The translations under genes were made by a program, and so were the position numbers. Under the pieces are notes generated by a model. The model saw nothing but the letters and a program-made list of their open reading frames with translations. It was not told the DNA's origin and ran no database searches. A stretch of DNA of 64,000 nt, taken from assembly GCA_017303755.1 (NCBI GenBank), contig JAFLBS010000006.1:124001-188000 (forward strand). The letters run 5' to 3'. Positions 51,851 through 61,506 of this stretch are shown here, piece by piece. The stretch's first letter is position 1; each line of letters opens with the position of its first letter. Source of the DNA: Flavobacteriales bacterium. Lineage in GTDB: Bacteria; Bacteroidota; Bacteroidia; Flavobacteriales; Flavobacteriaceae.

Positions 51851-52453
51851 TTATTCCAATGAAATTCCCAATCGTGATTTTAACTTTAAAAACAATAATG
51901 CAATAGTGTAGGCATCATCGGAGGCAGTAATTCGTTCGGCTTTTGGAATTTTATACGCGGTACTCAATTCATCCAATGAAAAACTTTTATCAGTGATATC
52001 CAATAATTTTCTATGCATTACTTCAATGTCCAAAGCTTCATTTTTGATTCGGCCACACTCTAATTTTGATAACGCCTCATTCAGCATTTCGATGTCAAAA
52101 TGAATACGATGACCAATAAGAGTTGCATTGCCAAGGTATTCCAAAAGCTGTTCAATAGCGGCTGGTTCGGCCAATTTCGGAATACTACTTTCTATAATGA
52201 AATCATTGGTAATTCCGTTATCATGAAGGTATTTGTATTGCGGAATGGCAATTTCAAAAGCATCGCCAACAATGATATTGTCATTAATTACAGCCACACA
52301 ACCAAAAGATAGTATAACATCCTTTTCAACATTCAAACCTGTAGTTTCAATACTAATTGCCACAAATCGGTTTGATTTTTTTTCAAACTTTGATAAGTAG
52401 TTTTTGTAAAATTCAGGATACGGTTTATTAATATTTTTTAACCAATCAAGCAT
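51851..52453 (-). CDS. DnaQ-like exonuclease-fold protein with lost catalytic residues
   Basis: The 200-residue protein is recognisable as a DEDDh 3'-5' exonuclease relative: AISIETTGLNVEKDVILSFGCVAV, TLIGHRIHFDIEMLNEAL and ITASDDAYTIALLFLK. But Exo I lacks its Asp (Ser34-Ile-Glu36 in place of Asp-x-Glu), and Exo III lacks its His (Ile175 five residues before Asp180). Nuclease activity is therefore doubtful. Intact exonucleases of this type often sit beside DUF294 genes and acetate genes in other bacteria; here the DUF294 gene lies 3 nt upstream. It may have become a binding or regulatory subunit. Confidence 0.8.
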   Translation of the reverse strand: MLDWLKNINKPYPEFYKNYLSKFEKKSNRFVAISIETTGLNVEKDVILSFGCVAVINDNIIVGDAFEIAIPQYKYLHDNGITNDFIIESSIPKLAEPAAIEQLLEYLGNATLIGHRIHFDIEMLNEALSKLECGRIKNEALDIEVMHRKLLDITDKSFSLDELSTAYKIPKAERITASDDAYTIALLFLKLKSRLGISLE

Positions 52454-52456
52454 GGA

Positions 52457-54367
52457 TTATGAAAATTGAGTGAGTTGAAAACGATCTTTAATTAATTCTT
52501 CTAAATCTTCCATAGGAGCGAAGGCATTTTTAAGCTTCTCTTTATCCGATTTAGAAAGCTCTTCTATACTAATATACTGACCATCAGTATCATTTTTGAT
52601 TCCGTTTACCGTTCTAAATTTTGATAACGTAAGGAAGGCTTCGGCGCAATTCAAATATACTTCGGCGTGTTTTGGGTCGGAAATAGCCAACTGTTTGAAA
52701 CGCAAATAAGTATTATTAATTCCTCTGACAGTAAGACTTAACGTCATTATTCGCGCACCATCAATTAGTGGCATTATGGCTCGGTTTTTAATATCAAATT
52801 TCCCTTTAAATTCGCCTTCTTCTTCCAAATTAAATTTTTTAAAGAAGTTCAGTGGCGCAGGTTTTTTCAAAGCATCATTTCCTAAATAATCAAAGAAAAG
52901 AGCATTGTTTTTTACATTTCTAAAGATGGTTTCGGTGATGGCATCTTCTAATTGTTGTTCCCCAAAAGCCAAATCATAATCGAAGAAAACGCTACTGATT
53001 TCATTCGAAACTTCACCTGGAGTATTCATCCAGTTGTTGTACTGTTTTATCCAGTCAGACAATGACTTACACCATAATAAATTACTTGCCATATGATTCT
53101 GTGGACAATTAGAATAACCTACTTTTTCTAGAGTAGAAGTAGCTTTTTTAGCCAATTTGATGAAGTAATCTTTGACATCTCGGTATTTATCGGCGGCAAC
53201 ATCTTCAAAAACCAAAATACTATCCTGATCGGTTAGTAAAATCTGTTCTTTTCGACCTTGACTACCAATGCTTAACCAAGCAAATCGGGCAGGAGGCGAA
53301 CCTAAATCTAATATTGCCAATTCAACCGCTCTTTTTACAATAGCTAATGTGATTTCGCCACTAATACTATTAATATGAGTAAGCGGAATGTTTTTCTCTA
53401 ACGAAGTTTGAACAATTTCGGATAGTTTGTCGCGAACTTGCTTCAAGTCTTTCGAACTCTGTGAACGCTTGATTTCTTTAAGAAGAATACCGGGATTACT
53501 AGCTTGAGCAACCACTAAATCGTGTTCTGAAATCACACCTTTAATATCCGATTTGTCGGTTCCATCAAAAGTGACACACAAATGCGTAACACCGTGTTTT
53601 AACATGATTAATTGCGCTTCAGCAACCGAAATATTTTCTGAAACCGTAACGACAGGTGAGGCCATAATAGAACTAATAGGCTGAATGATATCCACTTTTC
53701 CTGTGGCAACTTTGGTTCTGAAATCGGTGTCAGTTACAATTCCGATGGGCTGATTGTTATCCGAAATTAATGCACTATTAATCAAGTTTTCAGTCATTAA
53801 TGTCGCAACTTCTTTGATTTTAGTTGAAGCGGTGACTTTAACTGGAGTTTTAGAATAATTGAGCGACTGGAAGTAGAGTGTATCCGATTGAGTATCAGAA
53901 ACTACATTATCTGAAATCAGTTTATTATTGTATTTATCAGCAGGATTCTTTGAGTTAGTAGCAAAACTTTCTAATAAAAAGTTCAGCACTTCTGGATTTT
54001 GAGCAACATATGGCTTAAAAGTTTCGATTGGAATAGCATATAAAATACTTTCTTCACGCGCTTTTGCAGTCATTTGATAGTTATTTTTAGCAAAAAATGG
54101 ACGTAAGCCAAAAATATCACCAGGATAACATTTATTCAATAACGATTCATCAGCATCTGAAATCACGGTAAGATGAACAGCGCCAGAAGCCACAACATAA
54201 AATGAATCGTGGAGTACATCGTTGATTTGAAATAAGGTTTTGTGTTTTTCTAAATTAATTACACGAATAGTTTGCGTAATTTTAATTAAATCGTCGTACG
54301 ACAAAAAATTAAATGGCTCGTATTCTTTTAAAAAATCAGCTACACGTTGAGAAATAGCGTTACTCAT
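52457..54367 (-). CDS. cNMP-binding/CBS/DUF294 nucleotidyltransferase-like regulatory protein
   Basis: I start at ATG 54367 (MSNAISQRVADFL), giving 636 residues. In order: a cyclic-nucleotide-binding domain (about 15-130; CYPGDIFGLRPFFA), two CBS domains (165-300), a DUF294 nucleotidyltransferase-like domain (WLSIGSQGRKEQILLTDQDSILVFED near 375-400) and a helical DUF294 C-terminal domain. GlnD-like DUF294 proteins are suspected regulators near acetate and sodium:solute symporter genes. Its linkage to the degenerate exonuclease and, 8 kb away, to acs and the symporter-kinase fits that pattern. The actual reaction is unknown. Confidence 0.9.
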   Translation of the reverse strand: MSNAISQRVADFLKEYEPFNFLSYDDLIKITQTIRVINLEKHKTLFQINDVLHDSFYVVASGAVHLTVISDADESLLNKCYPGDIFGLRPFFAKNNYQMTAKAREESILYAIPIETFKPYVAQNPEVLNFLLESFATNSKNPADKYNNKLISDNVVSDTQSDTLYFQSLNYSKTPVKVTASTKIKEVATLMTENLINSALISDNNQPIGIVTDTDFRTKVATGKVDIIQPISSIMASPVVTVSENISVAEAQLIMLKHGVTHLCVTFDGTDKSDIKGVISEHDLVVAQASNPGILLKEIKRSQSSKDLKQVRDKLSEIVQTSLEKNIPLTHINSISGEITLAIVKRAVELAILDLGSPPARFAWLSIGSQGRKEQILLTDQDSILVFEDVAADKYRDVKDYFIKLAKKATSTLEKVGYSNCPQNHMASNLLWCKSLSDWIKQYNNWMNTPGEVSNEISSVFFDYDLAFGEQQLEDAITETIFRNVKNNALFFDYLGNDALKKPAPLNFFKKFNLEEEGEFKGKFDIKNRAIMPLIDGARIMTLSLTVRGINNTYLRFKQLAISDPKHAEVYLNCAEAFLTLSKFRTVNGIKNDTDGQYISIEELSKSDKEKLKNAFAPMEDLEELIKDRFQLTQFS

Positions 54368-54512
54368 AGACAATGTTATTTGTATAAAAATAGGAATAAA
54401 CAATCAATGTACAAAGGTAATAAGATAAAAAATTGAAATGAAATGCGATGGTATCAATTTACTACTACAAACCTTATTTTTTTGACTAAATTTACAATTC
54501 TAAATTTTTTTT

Positions 54513-55124
54513 ATGAAAACACTCACAAAAGAATTTTGGTTTGCAATCCTCAGTTGGACGACGATAATTGCCCAGTTTGTTTTACTGCTTGAAGCACGAA
54601 TGACATCAGTAATAGAAGCTGTTTTTAGATTTTTCACTTTTTTCACTATACTAACCAACATTTTGGTCGCTATTGTTTTTACAGCATTATGGCTAAAACC
54701 AAAAAACAAATTTTCCTTTTTTACACGATTCAACACCATATCAGCAACTGCAGTTTACATTTTTGTAGTTGGATTTGTGTACAATACGGTTTTAAGATTC
54801 ATTTGGGAACCACAAGGATTACAACGAATAGTAGACGAAATGTTGCATTTGATTATTCCAATTGTATTTATAACTTATTGGATGTATAACATAAAATCAA
54901 ATTCTATACAATGGAAATCAATTTTTAATTGGCTTATGTATCCAATGATTTATTTGGTAGTAATTTTAATTCGCGGACATTTTGCTGATTATTATCCGTA
55001 TCCATTTGTAAATGTTTTGGAACTCGGCTATTCCAAAGTAATTCTTAATTCATTACTATTGACTTTATTCTTTGGATTAATTTCATCTGTAGTAATTGGA
55101 GTAGTACGATATCGAAATAAGTAA
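54513..55124 (+). CDS. Pr6Pr-family membrane protein
   Basis: The 203-residue protein has six membrane spans and resembles the Pr6Pr/FAR-17a family: FFTILTNILVAI, VYNTVLRFIWEPQGLQRIVDEMLHLIIPI (shown here in parts: YNTVLRFIW, DEMLHLIIPI) and ADYYPYPFVNV. Its function is unknown; the distant eukaryotic AIG1 relatives hydrolyse lipid esters. It is a single gene between divergent and convergent neighbours. Confidence 0.8.
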   Translation: MKTLTKEFWFAILSWTTIIAQFVLLLEARMTSVIEAVFRFFTFFTILTNILVAIVFTALWLKPKNKFSFFTRFNTISATAVYIFVVGFVYNTVLRFIWEPQGLQRIVDEMLHLIIPIVFITYWMYNIKSNSIQWKSIFNWLMYPMIYLVVILIRGHFADYYPYPFVNVLELGYSKVILNSLLLTLFFGLISSVVIGVVRYRNK

Positions 55125-55225
55125 TTGTGAAGAGTATTTGTTTCCGGTTTAGAAAAATTCTATTTTACATAATATAAATTATAGTGCAAATGTAATACCA
55201 TAGAAAAATAGCTGAATATCAGTAT

Positions 55226-56761
55226 TTACAGTTCTTCAAGGATTTTAAGACGATAGATTCTTCCAATCTCAATGGTGAGTTTTAAAGTATAATCTTCAGT
55301 AAGCCAGCTTCTGTAGTTTTTGGTAACATTTCCTAAACAAATACAATATTGTTTGATTCTGTATTCAATATCGTCGTTTAATTCTTTGGCTAATTTTCGT
55401 GCATCCGATAATTCTTCTGTATTTTCCACACACATAGTTGCATGTTGTTTCAACGACTTTTCAATGATCGTTTTGGCTTTCATATTGTTTTTTACAGTGT
55501 ATTTGAATTCTTCGTGAACATCCATCGAAATATCGTCTGTTTTTGCAAACTTCTTTCGCAAAGCTTCGGGCATTACGTATTTGAAATTCGACTCAATTTC
55601 AGCGTCATCACGCAAACTTTCTAAGTAATATTCGGGTGATTTGAAAATGTGCTGCCAATCCACTGGATTGTTCCATAAACCAAATCGTAAAGCGTTGTTT
55701 CCTAAATCGATAACTGTAAAACTATCTTTGTTTGCTAAACGTCGCGAACCACGTCCAATCATTTGAAAATAAAGCGTTAACGACTTGGTTGCACGATTCA
55801 AAATGATGCTTTCAACGGTGGGTTCATCAAATCCCGTAGTTAAAATTCCGACTGAAGTTAAAATCGCATCCGGAGTTTTCTTAAACCATTGCAGAATTTC
55901 TTTTCGATCTTCGTTGGACGTTGTATTGTCTAAATGTCGGATATTAAAACCCGCATGTCTGAAACTCTCGTAAACATGCAATGAAGTATTGATTCCGTTG
56001 TTAAAAATCAACGTCTTTTTCCCTAATGATTTCTCAGTATAAGCATGCAATAATTTTTCTTGCATTATCATATTACTGTACAAATCATCGGACGATTTTA
56101 CCGTATAATCACCGTTAATTCCAACTTTTAACGAAGTCAAACCAACATCATAACTATACGTTGTTGCCTTGGCTAAGAAACCTTTGTCAATTAAGTTCTG
56201 AATGGTATCGCCTACAATTAATTCATTGTAATTTTCATACATAGGTAACTTAATATTCGAACTTAATGGTGTTGCCGTTACACCCAATATAAATGCATTT
56301 TTGAATGCGCTGAATAACTTTCTAAATGAATTGAAGTGAGCTTCGTCAATAATCACTAAACCAACGTCTTGTATTTCTAATTTTTCGTCATTCAAACGAT
56401 TTTTTAGTGTTTCAATCATCGCCACGAAACAGGAATATTCTTCTTGATCAGGTAAGTCTTTAATTGAACTATTAATGATTTTATTTTTGACATCAAAACC
56501 TTTCAGCATTTTAGAAGTTTGCTTGCATAGTTCTATTCGATGTGTTAAAACAACCACTTTTTTGTTGTGTTGTTCTAAATAACGACGTGTAATTTCTGAA
56601 AAAATAACTGTTTTTCCTCCACCAGTTGGTAGTTGATACAGTAAATGGTAATTGTGTGGTTTGTTGTCTAATCGGTCAAATATTTTGTCAATATCGCCTT
56701 TCTGGTAGCCGTAAAGCTCCTTTTTTTCTTCGATTTCGGTAAAAATATCATTTTTAGACAT
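55226..56761 (-). CDS. DEAD/DEAH-box superfamily 2 helicase
   Basis: The start at ATG 56761 (MSKNDIFTEIEEKKELYGYQKGDID) gives 511 residues. Motifs are complete: Q-like YGYQ, Walker A LPTGGGKTV, DEAH box VIIDEAHF, motif III GVTATPL, and C-terminal SVGILTTGFDEPTV and motif VI QMIGRGSRR. The organisation is that of type III restriction-like/RadD-like SF2 helicases. The C-terminal 120 residues are an extra helical region. It probably remodels nucleic acids in repair. Confidence 0.88.
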   Translation of the reverse strand: MSKNDIFTEIEEKKELYGYQKGDIDKIFDRLDNKPHNYHLLYQLPTGGGKTVIFSEITRRYLEQHNKKVVVLTHRIELCKQTSKMLKGFDVKNKIINSSIKDLPDQEEYSCFVAMIETLKNRLNDEKLEIQDVGLVIIDEAHFNSFRKLFSAFKNAFILGVTATPLSSNIKLPMYENYNELIVGDTIQNLIDKGFLAKATTYSYDVGLTSLKVGINGDYTVKSSDDLYSNMIMQEKLLHAYTEKSLGKKTLIFNNGINTSLHVYESFRHAGFNIRHLDNTTSNEDRKEILQWFKKTPDAILTSVGILTTGFDEPTVESIILNRATKSLTLYFQMIGRGSRRLANKDSFTVIDLGNNALRFGLWNNPVDWQHIFKSPEYYLESLRDDAEIESNFKYVMPEALRKKFAKTDDISMDVHEEFKYTVKNNMKAKTIIEKSLKQHATMCVENTEELSDARKLAKELNDDIEYRIKQYCICLGNVTKNYRSWLTEDYTLKLTIEIGRIYRLKILEEL

Positions 56762-56834
56762 AGCAATTTTACAATTTTGCAAAAGTACTCTAAAAAAGAC
56801 TTTATCAAGTATAATTTAACTATTTAATGTAAAT

Positions 56835-57350
56835 TTAATAATCGAAGCGCTCTACAATGGCGTTGAATTCGTACTGATTCATCCAATTTTGACTCAATGT
56901 TTCTGCACTGATAGCCACTACTCTACTCTTGAAATCACTTAAAATTCCTTTTTTAATCATGAATGAAATGGCTTGTTCAAACGAATTCAACATACTTTTA
57001 TAAAAAGCTTCTTGTTTGATGTCTTTTTCTGCGGAAAGTGTCTGAGCAATTTCGATAGTATACAGCATCACATCAGCAATAATAAAGGAATCAACTCCTA
57101 ATGTTATGAAATGTTTGATGAATTTTTGTGCTACCGAACGACGCATTTTGGGCTTTTTTCCGCGAATAGGAAAATATTCGTTGGAAATTTTGAGTTTGGC
57201 ATCTTTAACCAAATCATTTTCTCTCGGATTGAAAACAAAATCATAATACACTTTTACGTCTTTGAACTTATCATACAACTCCAAAACCTGTTCTTCGAGT
57301 TGCTCTTTGGTTAGTTCGTTTAGGTATTTCTTTAAATCGCGTTTACTCAT
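56835..57350 (-). CDS. DUF6155-like conserved protein
   Basis: The 171-residue, helix-rich protein (KRDLKKYLNELTKEQLEEQVLELYDKFKDVKVYYDF near the start, in parts) resembles a family I recall as DUF6155, common in Bacteroidota. No catalytic motif or membrane span is seen. It has its own promoter, divergent from the DUF3817 gene, and lies 73 nt upstream of the helicase. Function unknown. Confidence 0.75.
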   Translation of the reverse strand: MSKRDLKKYLNELTKEQLEEQVLELYDKFKDVKVYYDFVFNPRENDLVKDAKLKISNEYFPIRGKKPKMRRSVAQKFIKHFITLGVDSFIIADVMLYTIEIAQTLSAEKDIKQEAFYKSMLNSFEQAISFMIKKGILSDFKSRVVAISAETLSQNWMNQYEFNAIVERFDY

Positions 57351-57366
57351 ATTGGTTAAATTAGTG

Positions 57367-57417
57367 CAAAAGTAACTCAGTTTGTTGTTTTAATGTAAAT
57401 GTTATTACTTAATTTTG
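57367..57417. promoter_or_regulatory. Overlapping divergent promoters
   Basis: On the minus strand TACTTTTG (57374-57367) lies ahead of the gene ending at 56835. On the plus strand TAATTTTG (57410-57417), with TTG elements near 57384, lies ahead of the gene at 57435. Both match TAnnTTTG in an 84-bp gap. Confidence 0.6.
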
Positions 57418-57434
57418 CGCATCAAATATAGTGT

Positions 57435-57719
57435 ATGAGCAAAATTTTTAAGTTTACTGCAATTTCAGAAGGTATTTCCTATCTGTTTTTATTAGTTAAT
57501 ATGTTGTTTATCAAACCCAACAATATGGATTTGTATAAAACCTTGTTATTTCCAATTGGTATGGCTCATGGAGTTCTCTTTATAGCCTACGTAATTTTGG
57601 CTATTCTTATCAAGAAAGAGCAAAATTGGTCGTTGAAAGACTTTTTTATAGTTCAATTGGCTTCTTTCATTCCGTTTGGAACCTTTTATATAGAGAAAAA
57701 GTACCTGAAAAATGCATAA
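57435..57719 (+). CDS. DUF3817 small membrane protein
   Basis: The 94-residue protein has three membrane spans (FTAISEGISYLFLLVNMLF, LFPIGMAHGVLFIAYVILAIL, FFIVQLASFIPFGTFYIE) and matches DUF3817 in pattern: EGISY, the GMAHGxLF motif and a PFGTF...EK end. It overlaps the next gene by 8 nt, so both are coupled. Function unknown, possibly linked to the channel. Confidence 0.82.
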   Translation: MSKIFKFTAISEGISYLFLLVNMLFIKPNNMDLYKTLLFPIGMAHGVLFIAYVILAILIKKEQNWSLKDFFIVQLASFIPFGTFYIEKKYLKNA

Positions 57720-58971
57720 AATTTTACAGAACTTATTCAATTGGATTTATCCGTTACTGAGAAAAATCGGTTTTGGAGATACTTTGGCATCTTATATTAG
57801 TTTGTTGTTGAATATCATTCTTTTGTGTGTTCTGGCCTATCTTATTTATGTTGTTTTTCGAATTGTACTGGTAACCGTTATGGCTATTGTGGCCAAAAAA
57901 ACCAAAACCCATTTTGATGATTTGTTGGTTTCCAATCAGACAGCAAAATACATCGCACATCTGATTCCGTTTTTATTCATTTACAAATCAGTTCCTATTA
58001 TTTTAGATGATTATGTGTATTGGGAATCGGTTTTTGGTAAAATGGTTGGGATTTACATCATTTTACTCTCGCTTTGGATCATTAGAAGCGTGCTCAAAGC
58101 CTTTCGTGATTATTTAAAAGATCAACCAAGATTCAGCGATAAGCCCATTGATAGTTATATACAGGTAATTATGATTGTGCTTTGGATATTTGCAACTGGA
58201 GTGATTATTTCTAAAATTTTTGATATAACAACCAATACTTTGCTGGCTTCAATGGGAGCATTATCAGCGATTATTATTTTGGTTTTTAGAGATACTATTT
58301 TAGGATTTGTGGCGAGTGTTCAGGTTTCGTTAAATGATATGGTTCGAATTGGCGACTGGATTACATTTGATAAATATGGAGCTGATGGTGATGTGATTGA
58401 AATTAATTTGGCTACTGTGAAAGTGCGTAATTTTGATAATACAACCACTACAATTCCAACCTATAGTTTGATTTCAGATTCGTTTAGAAACTGGCGTGGA
58501 ATGTTGGATTCAGATGGTCGACGCATCAAAAGACACATTCTTATCAAAGGAAAAAGCATTCGTTTTTTAAAAGAAGAAGAACTGCAAAAAATGAAACAAA
58601 TTCAGTTGATTTCAAGTTATATTGATATCCGTCAAGAAGAAATCAACAAGTTCAATTCAACCAATAATATCGATAAATCACTTTCTATTAATGGTAGAAA
58701 CATGACTAATTTTGGGTTGTTCCGAAAATACATTACCAGTTATTTAGAAAATTATCCTGGCTTAAACAAAGAAATGATATTGCTTTGTAGACAATTACAA
58801 CCTACTTCTCAAGGAATTCCATTAGAAATTTATACCTTTTCCAAAGATCAACGCTTTGAGCAATATGAATACATTATGGCCGATATTTTTGACCACATTA
58901 TTGCTTCAACAGTATACTTTGACTTAGAAATATTTGAATTACCGTCTGATAAAAACGCTTTTGTAGACTAG
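57712..58971 (+). CDS. Mechanosensitive ion channel of the MscS family
   Basis: The 419-residue protein has four or five N-terminal spans, the pore-lining helix with small residues (LASMGALSAIIILVFRDTILGFVASVQVS), and the MscS beta domain (GDWITFDKYGADGDVIEINLATVKVRNFDNTTTTIPTYSLISDSF, quoted in parts). The YnaI/YbdG-like form has extra spans and a long C-terminus, which fits. It opens under membrane tension to release solutes during osmotic downshift. Confidence 0.9.
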   Translation: MHKILQNLFNWIYPLLRKIGFGDTLASYISLLLNIILLCVLAYLIYVVFRIVLVTVMAIVAKKTKTHFDDLLVSNQTAKYIAHLIPFLFIYKSVPIILDDYVYWESVFGKMVGIYIILLSLWIIRSVLKAFRDYLKDQPRFSDKPIDSYIQVIMIVLWIFATGVIISKIFDITTNTLLASMGALSAIIILVFRDTILGFVASVQVSLNDMVRIGDWITFDKYGADGDVIEINLATVKVRNFDNTTTTIPTYSLISDSFRNWRGMLDSDGRRIKRHILIKGKSIRFLKEEELQKMKQIQLISSYIDIRQEEINKFNSTNNIDKSLSINGRNMTNFGLFRKYITSYLENYPGLNKEMILLCRQLQPTSQGIPLEIYTFSKDQRFEQYEYIMADIFDHIIASTVYFDLEIFELPSDKNAFVD

Positions 58972-59360
58972 CTTCTTTTCAGGCGATCTTCAACGTATTC
59001 AATTTTAGTTTTGCCATGCGGATGTGGCTTTCCATCCAACCCAACGCTTACCATAGTAATTGTATCAATTGTAATTATGGTTTCTTTGGTCATCATGTTG
59101 CGCACTTCACACATCAAGGTGAGCGATGTGGTTCCAAATTTTACTACATCAATTCCAATTTCAACAATATCGCCTTGTCGTGCCGAACTTCTAAAATTGA
59201 TTTCCGACATGTGTTTGGTGACAATCCTTGGGCTTTCCAACTGAATTATGGAATACAAAGCTATTTCCTCATCAATCCACGCTAATAATCGTCCGCCAAA
59301 CAAAGTACTATTCGGATTTAAATCTTCGGGTTTAACCCATTTTCTTGTATGAAATCGCAT
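58968..59360 (-). CDS. Acyl-CoA thioesterase (YciA/BFIT-like hotdog)
   Basis: From ATG 59360 (MRFHTRKWVKPEDLNPNSTLFGG) the protein has 130 residues. PNSTLFGGRLLAWIDEEIALY is the active-site region of the YciA/acyl-CoA hydrolase group, with Asn and Asp in the catalytic positions. It hydrolyses acyl-CoAs of broad chain length. Its last codons overlap the end of the MscS gene (4 nt, convergent). Confidence 0.88.
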   Translation of the reverse strand: MRFHTRKWVKPEDLNPNSTLFGGRLLAWIDEEIALYSIIQLESPRIVTKHMSEINFRSSARQGDIVEIGIDVVKFGTTSLTLMCEVRNMMTKETIITIDTITMVSVGLDGKPHPHGKTKIEYVEDRLKRS

Positions 59361-59464
59361 AACTTTATGTAAGAATTTAAGCAAAATTACTGATAAAATT
59401 GCATTTTGCAGACAATATAATGGCTAAATTGTTGTCTAATTTTAACAGTTTTTCAATCTTTTAA

Positions 59465-59494
59465 TTGTTTAAATGCTTAATTATAGTATATTTG
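59465..59494 (+). promoter_or_regulatory. Strong Bacteroidota-type promoter for the OmpA-family gene
   Basis: TTG at 59465-59467, exactly 19 nt, then TATATTTG at 59487-59494: both elements and the spacing match the consensus. The start codon follows 34 nt later. Confidence 0.75.
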
Positions 59495-59528
59495 CGGGTT
59501 GTTAATAGGATAAACCCAATATTATATA

Positions 59529-60869
59529 ATGAAAAAAATTACTTTACTAATGTTATTACTGGCTTCTTCAAGCTATGTCTTTTCTCAAGAAACAGAAAAA
59601 AAAGAAGATGAAGCAGTTGATAGTCAAACATTCAATCGATGGACTCTAGAAGCTACTGTTGGCCAAGGAAAAGGACTTAGACCGTATCAAAAAGGTTATT
59701 TCTCAAGTGATTCAGGAAGTTTATTTGGAGGTGTTGATGCTAATAGTTATTCTTTGGCTGCACGTTATATGTTTACGCCTGTTTTTGGAATTAGAGGAAG
59801 ATTTGGATACGACGATTTAAAAAATCAACCCGATACAGGAAGTGAAGAGTTTAGATTACAAATGCTTTCTTTTCGTCCTGAAGGAGTTATTAATTTAAAC
59901 CGTTTATTTGGAGCAGAAGATGTTTTAGGACGTCTTGGATTTTTATTCCACGCTGGTTTAGATATCTCACAAGTGACTTCAAAAACACCAAATGTTATCG
60001 AAAATGATCATAACTATGGCGTTAATGAATACAATGGTGGTATTGTTGTTGGTTTAACACCTCAATTTAGAATCGCTAACAAACTTTCAATATTATTTGA
60101 TGTTAGTATGTTGAAAAACTTCAGACAACATTTCAATTGGGATGGTTCTTATTCGGATACAGATAATAACTTAGGTGGAGAATATATTTCTGCAAGTTTA
60201 GGCCTTTCTTATTCGTTTGGAAAAGATAAAATTCACGGTGATTGGGCTGTTATTAAAGATCCAAAAATTGAAGAAATTGAAGCTCTTGATAAACGTGTTG
60301 GTGATATGGAAGAATTGATGAATGATACTGATAAAGATGGTGTACCAGATTATTTAGATCAAGAAAATAATTCATTAGCAGGTGTTGCCGTTGATACAAG
60401 AGGAAGAATGGTTGACTTGAATAAAAATGGTGTTCCAGATGAATTAGAAACGTATTTCAAAAACAATGGAATTTTACCAACTAACTCGTCTACAACAACC
60501 AACAATAATACGAGTTCAGATGAAGCTAGAAACTTAATCAATGGTGGTTATGTGTCAGCTTACTTCGATACTAACAAAACTAGACCAACAAACGTTTCTT
60601 CTCAAGGAATTGACTTCATTCTTAACTACTTAAGAAAAAATCCAGATTCTAAATTAGAAATTTATGGTCATGCAGATGAAATTGGAACTAATGCTTACAA
60701 TGACAAACTAGCTAATGATCGTGCAGAAAGCATTAAAAATGTATTGATTAAAGCCGGAATTGATGGTGGTAGAATCAGTATTAAATCGGATGGTGAAGAC
60801 AACTCTGTTGATCCTAAATCAGCTGAAGCAAGACGCATTGTTAGACGTGTAACTTTCAAAGTTGACTAA
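59529..60869 (+). CDS. OmpA-family outer membrane protein
   Basis: The 446-residue protein has a signal peptide (to about residue 20, VFSQ), an eight-strand-like beta-barrel region (residues 35-240), calcium-binding thrombospondin type 3-like repeats (DTDKDGVPDYLD, DLNKNGVPDELE), and a C-terminal OmpA domain (340-446; YFDTNKTRPTN, EIYGHADEIGTNAYNDKLANDRAESIKNVL) that holds peptidoglycan. It is a structural link between outer membrane and cell wall and is probably abundant, given the consensus promoter and a good terminator. Confidence 0.92.
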   Translation: MKKITLLMLLLASSSYVFSQETEKKEDEAVDSQTFNRWTLEATVGQGKGLRPYQKGYFSSDSGSLFGGVDANSYSLAARYMFTPVFGIRGRFGYDDLKNQPDTGSEEFRLQMLSFRPEGVINLNRLFGAEDVLGRLGFLFHAGLDISQVTSKTPNVIENDHNYGVNEYNGGIVVGLTPQFRIANKLSILFDVSMLKNFRQHFNWDGSYSDTDNNLGGEYISASLGLSYSFGKDKIHGDWAVIKDPKIEEIEALDKRVGDMEELMNDTDKDGVPDYLDQENNSLAGVAVDTRGRMVDLNKNGVPDELETYFKNNGILPTNSSTTTNNNTSSDEARNLINGGYVSAYFDTNKTRPTNVSSQGIDFILNYLRKNPDSKLEIYGHADEIGTNAYNDKLANDRAESIKNVLIKAGIDGGRISIKSDGEDNSVDPKSAEARRIVRRVTFKVD

Positions 60870-60896
60870 TTAACAATCGATTCTTAATAACTTATA

Positions 60897-60929
60897 AATA
60901 ACCCTCAAGTAATTGGGGGTTATTTTTTT
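60897..60929 (+). terminator. Terminator after the OmpA-family gene
   Basis: AATAACCCTCAA and TTGGGGGTTATT pair around GTAA (one mismatch or wobble) and end in a T-run. Confidence 0.85.
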
Positions 60930-60960
60930 AATTTTATAAGGCAACATAAACCCTAAAGCT

Positions 60961-61359
60961 ATGAAAACTAAAGACGAAGTGATTCTAGAATTAAGAGGCG
61001 GAAGTATTGGTATCATAAATGACAATTCGAGTTCTGAAGAACGGTTTCAAAACACTACACTTCGACCGATATTAAAGTTTCAAAACGATTTATTTGTTGA
61101 AGTTTTTAAAAATTACGCCATAAAACAAAAAGGTGTATTTTTCACTCTTTCTCCCGAAAAAAAGATGAGTTACATAGAAAATGTAATTCAACGCGACATC
61201 AAGTTCAGAAATTCACTAAAAGGAATTGTAATTGGTATGTTTACTTTAGATGAATACCACGACTACATTCTTAATTCATCCAACTTAAATAAAAGAATGA
61301 TGAATTTATTAATTGAACGACTAAAAAGCCAAGTGATTCTATTTGAAGAGGTCGCTTAA
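60961..61359 (+). CDS. Conserved flavobacterial protein of unknown function
   Basis: The 132-residue, soluble, helix-rich protein has no signal peptide or membrane span. I recall homologues in many flavobacteria, sometimes labelled 'glyoxalase', but no vicinal-oxygen-chelate motif or metal-binding pattern is visible, so I do not use that name. Notable segments are LRPILKFQNDLFVEVFKNY, RDIKFRNSLKGIVIGMFT and LNKRMMNLLIERLKSQ. Confidence 0.7.
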   Translation: MKTKDEVILELRGGSIGIINDNSSSEERFQNTTLRPILKFQNDLFVEVFKNYAIKQKGVFFTLSPEKKMSYIENVIQRDIKFRNSLKGIVIGMFTLDEYHDYILNSSNLNKRMMNLLIERLKSQVILFEEVA

Positions 61360-61506
61360 GATTCAACTTCATGCAATAAATCTAAAAGTATTTAATTTCG
61401 ATTAAGTACTTTTTTTATGCTTATACCTCAAAAAGTATACAAACGGTTGATTTACTTGCATCATAAGCCATACTACATTTACAAAATATAATTTAAATAA
61501 TTTAGT

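Noticed and set aside
60961-61359. Glyoxalase annotation
   Set aside because: The label is one I recall from automatic annotation of homologues; no VOC-fold metal ligands can be seen.
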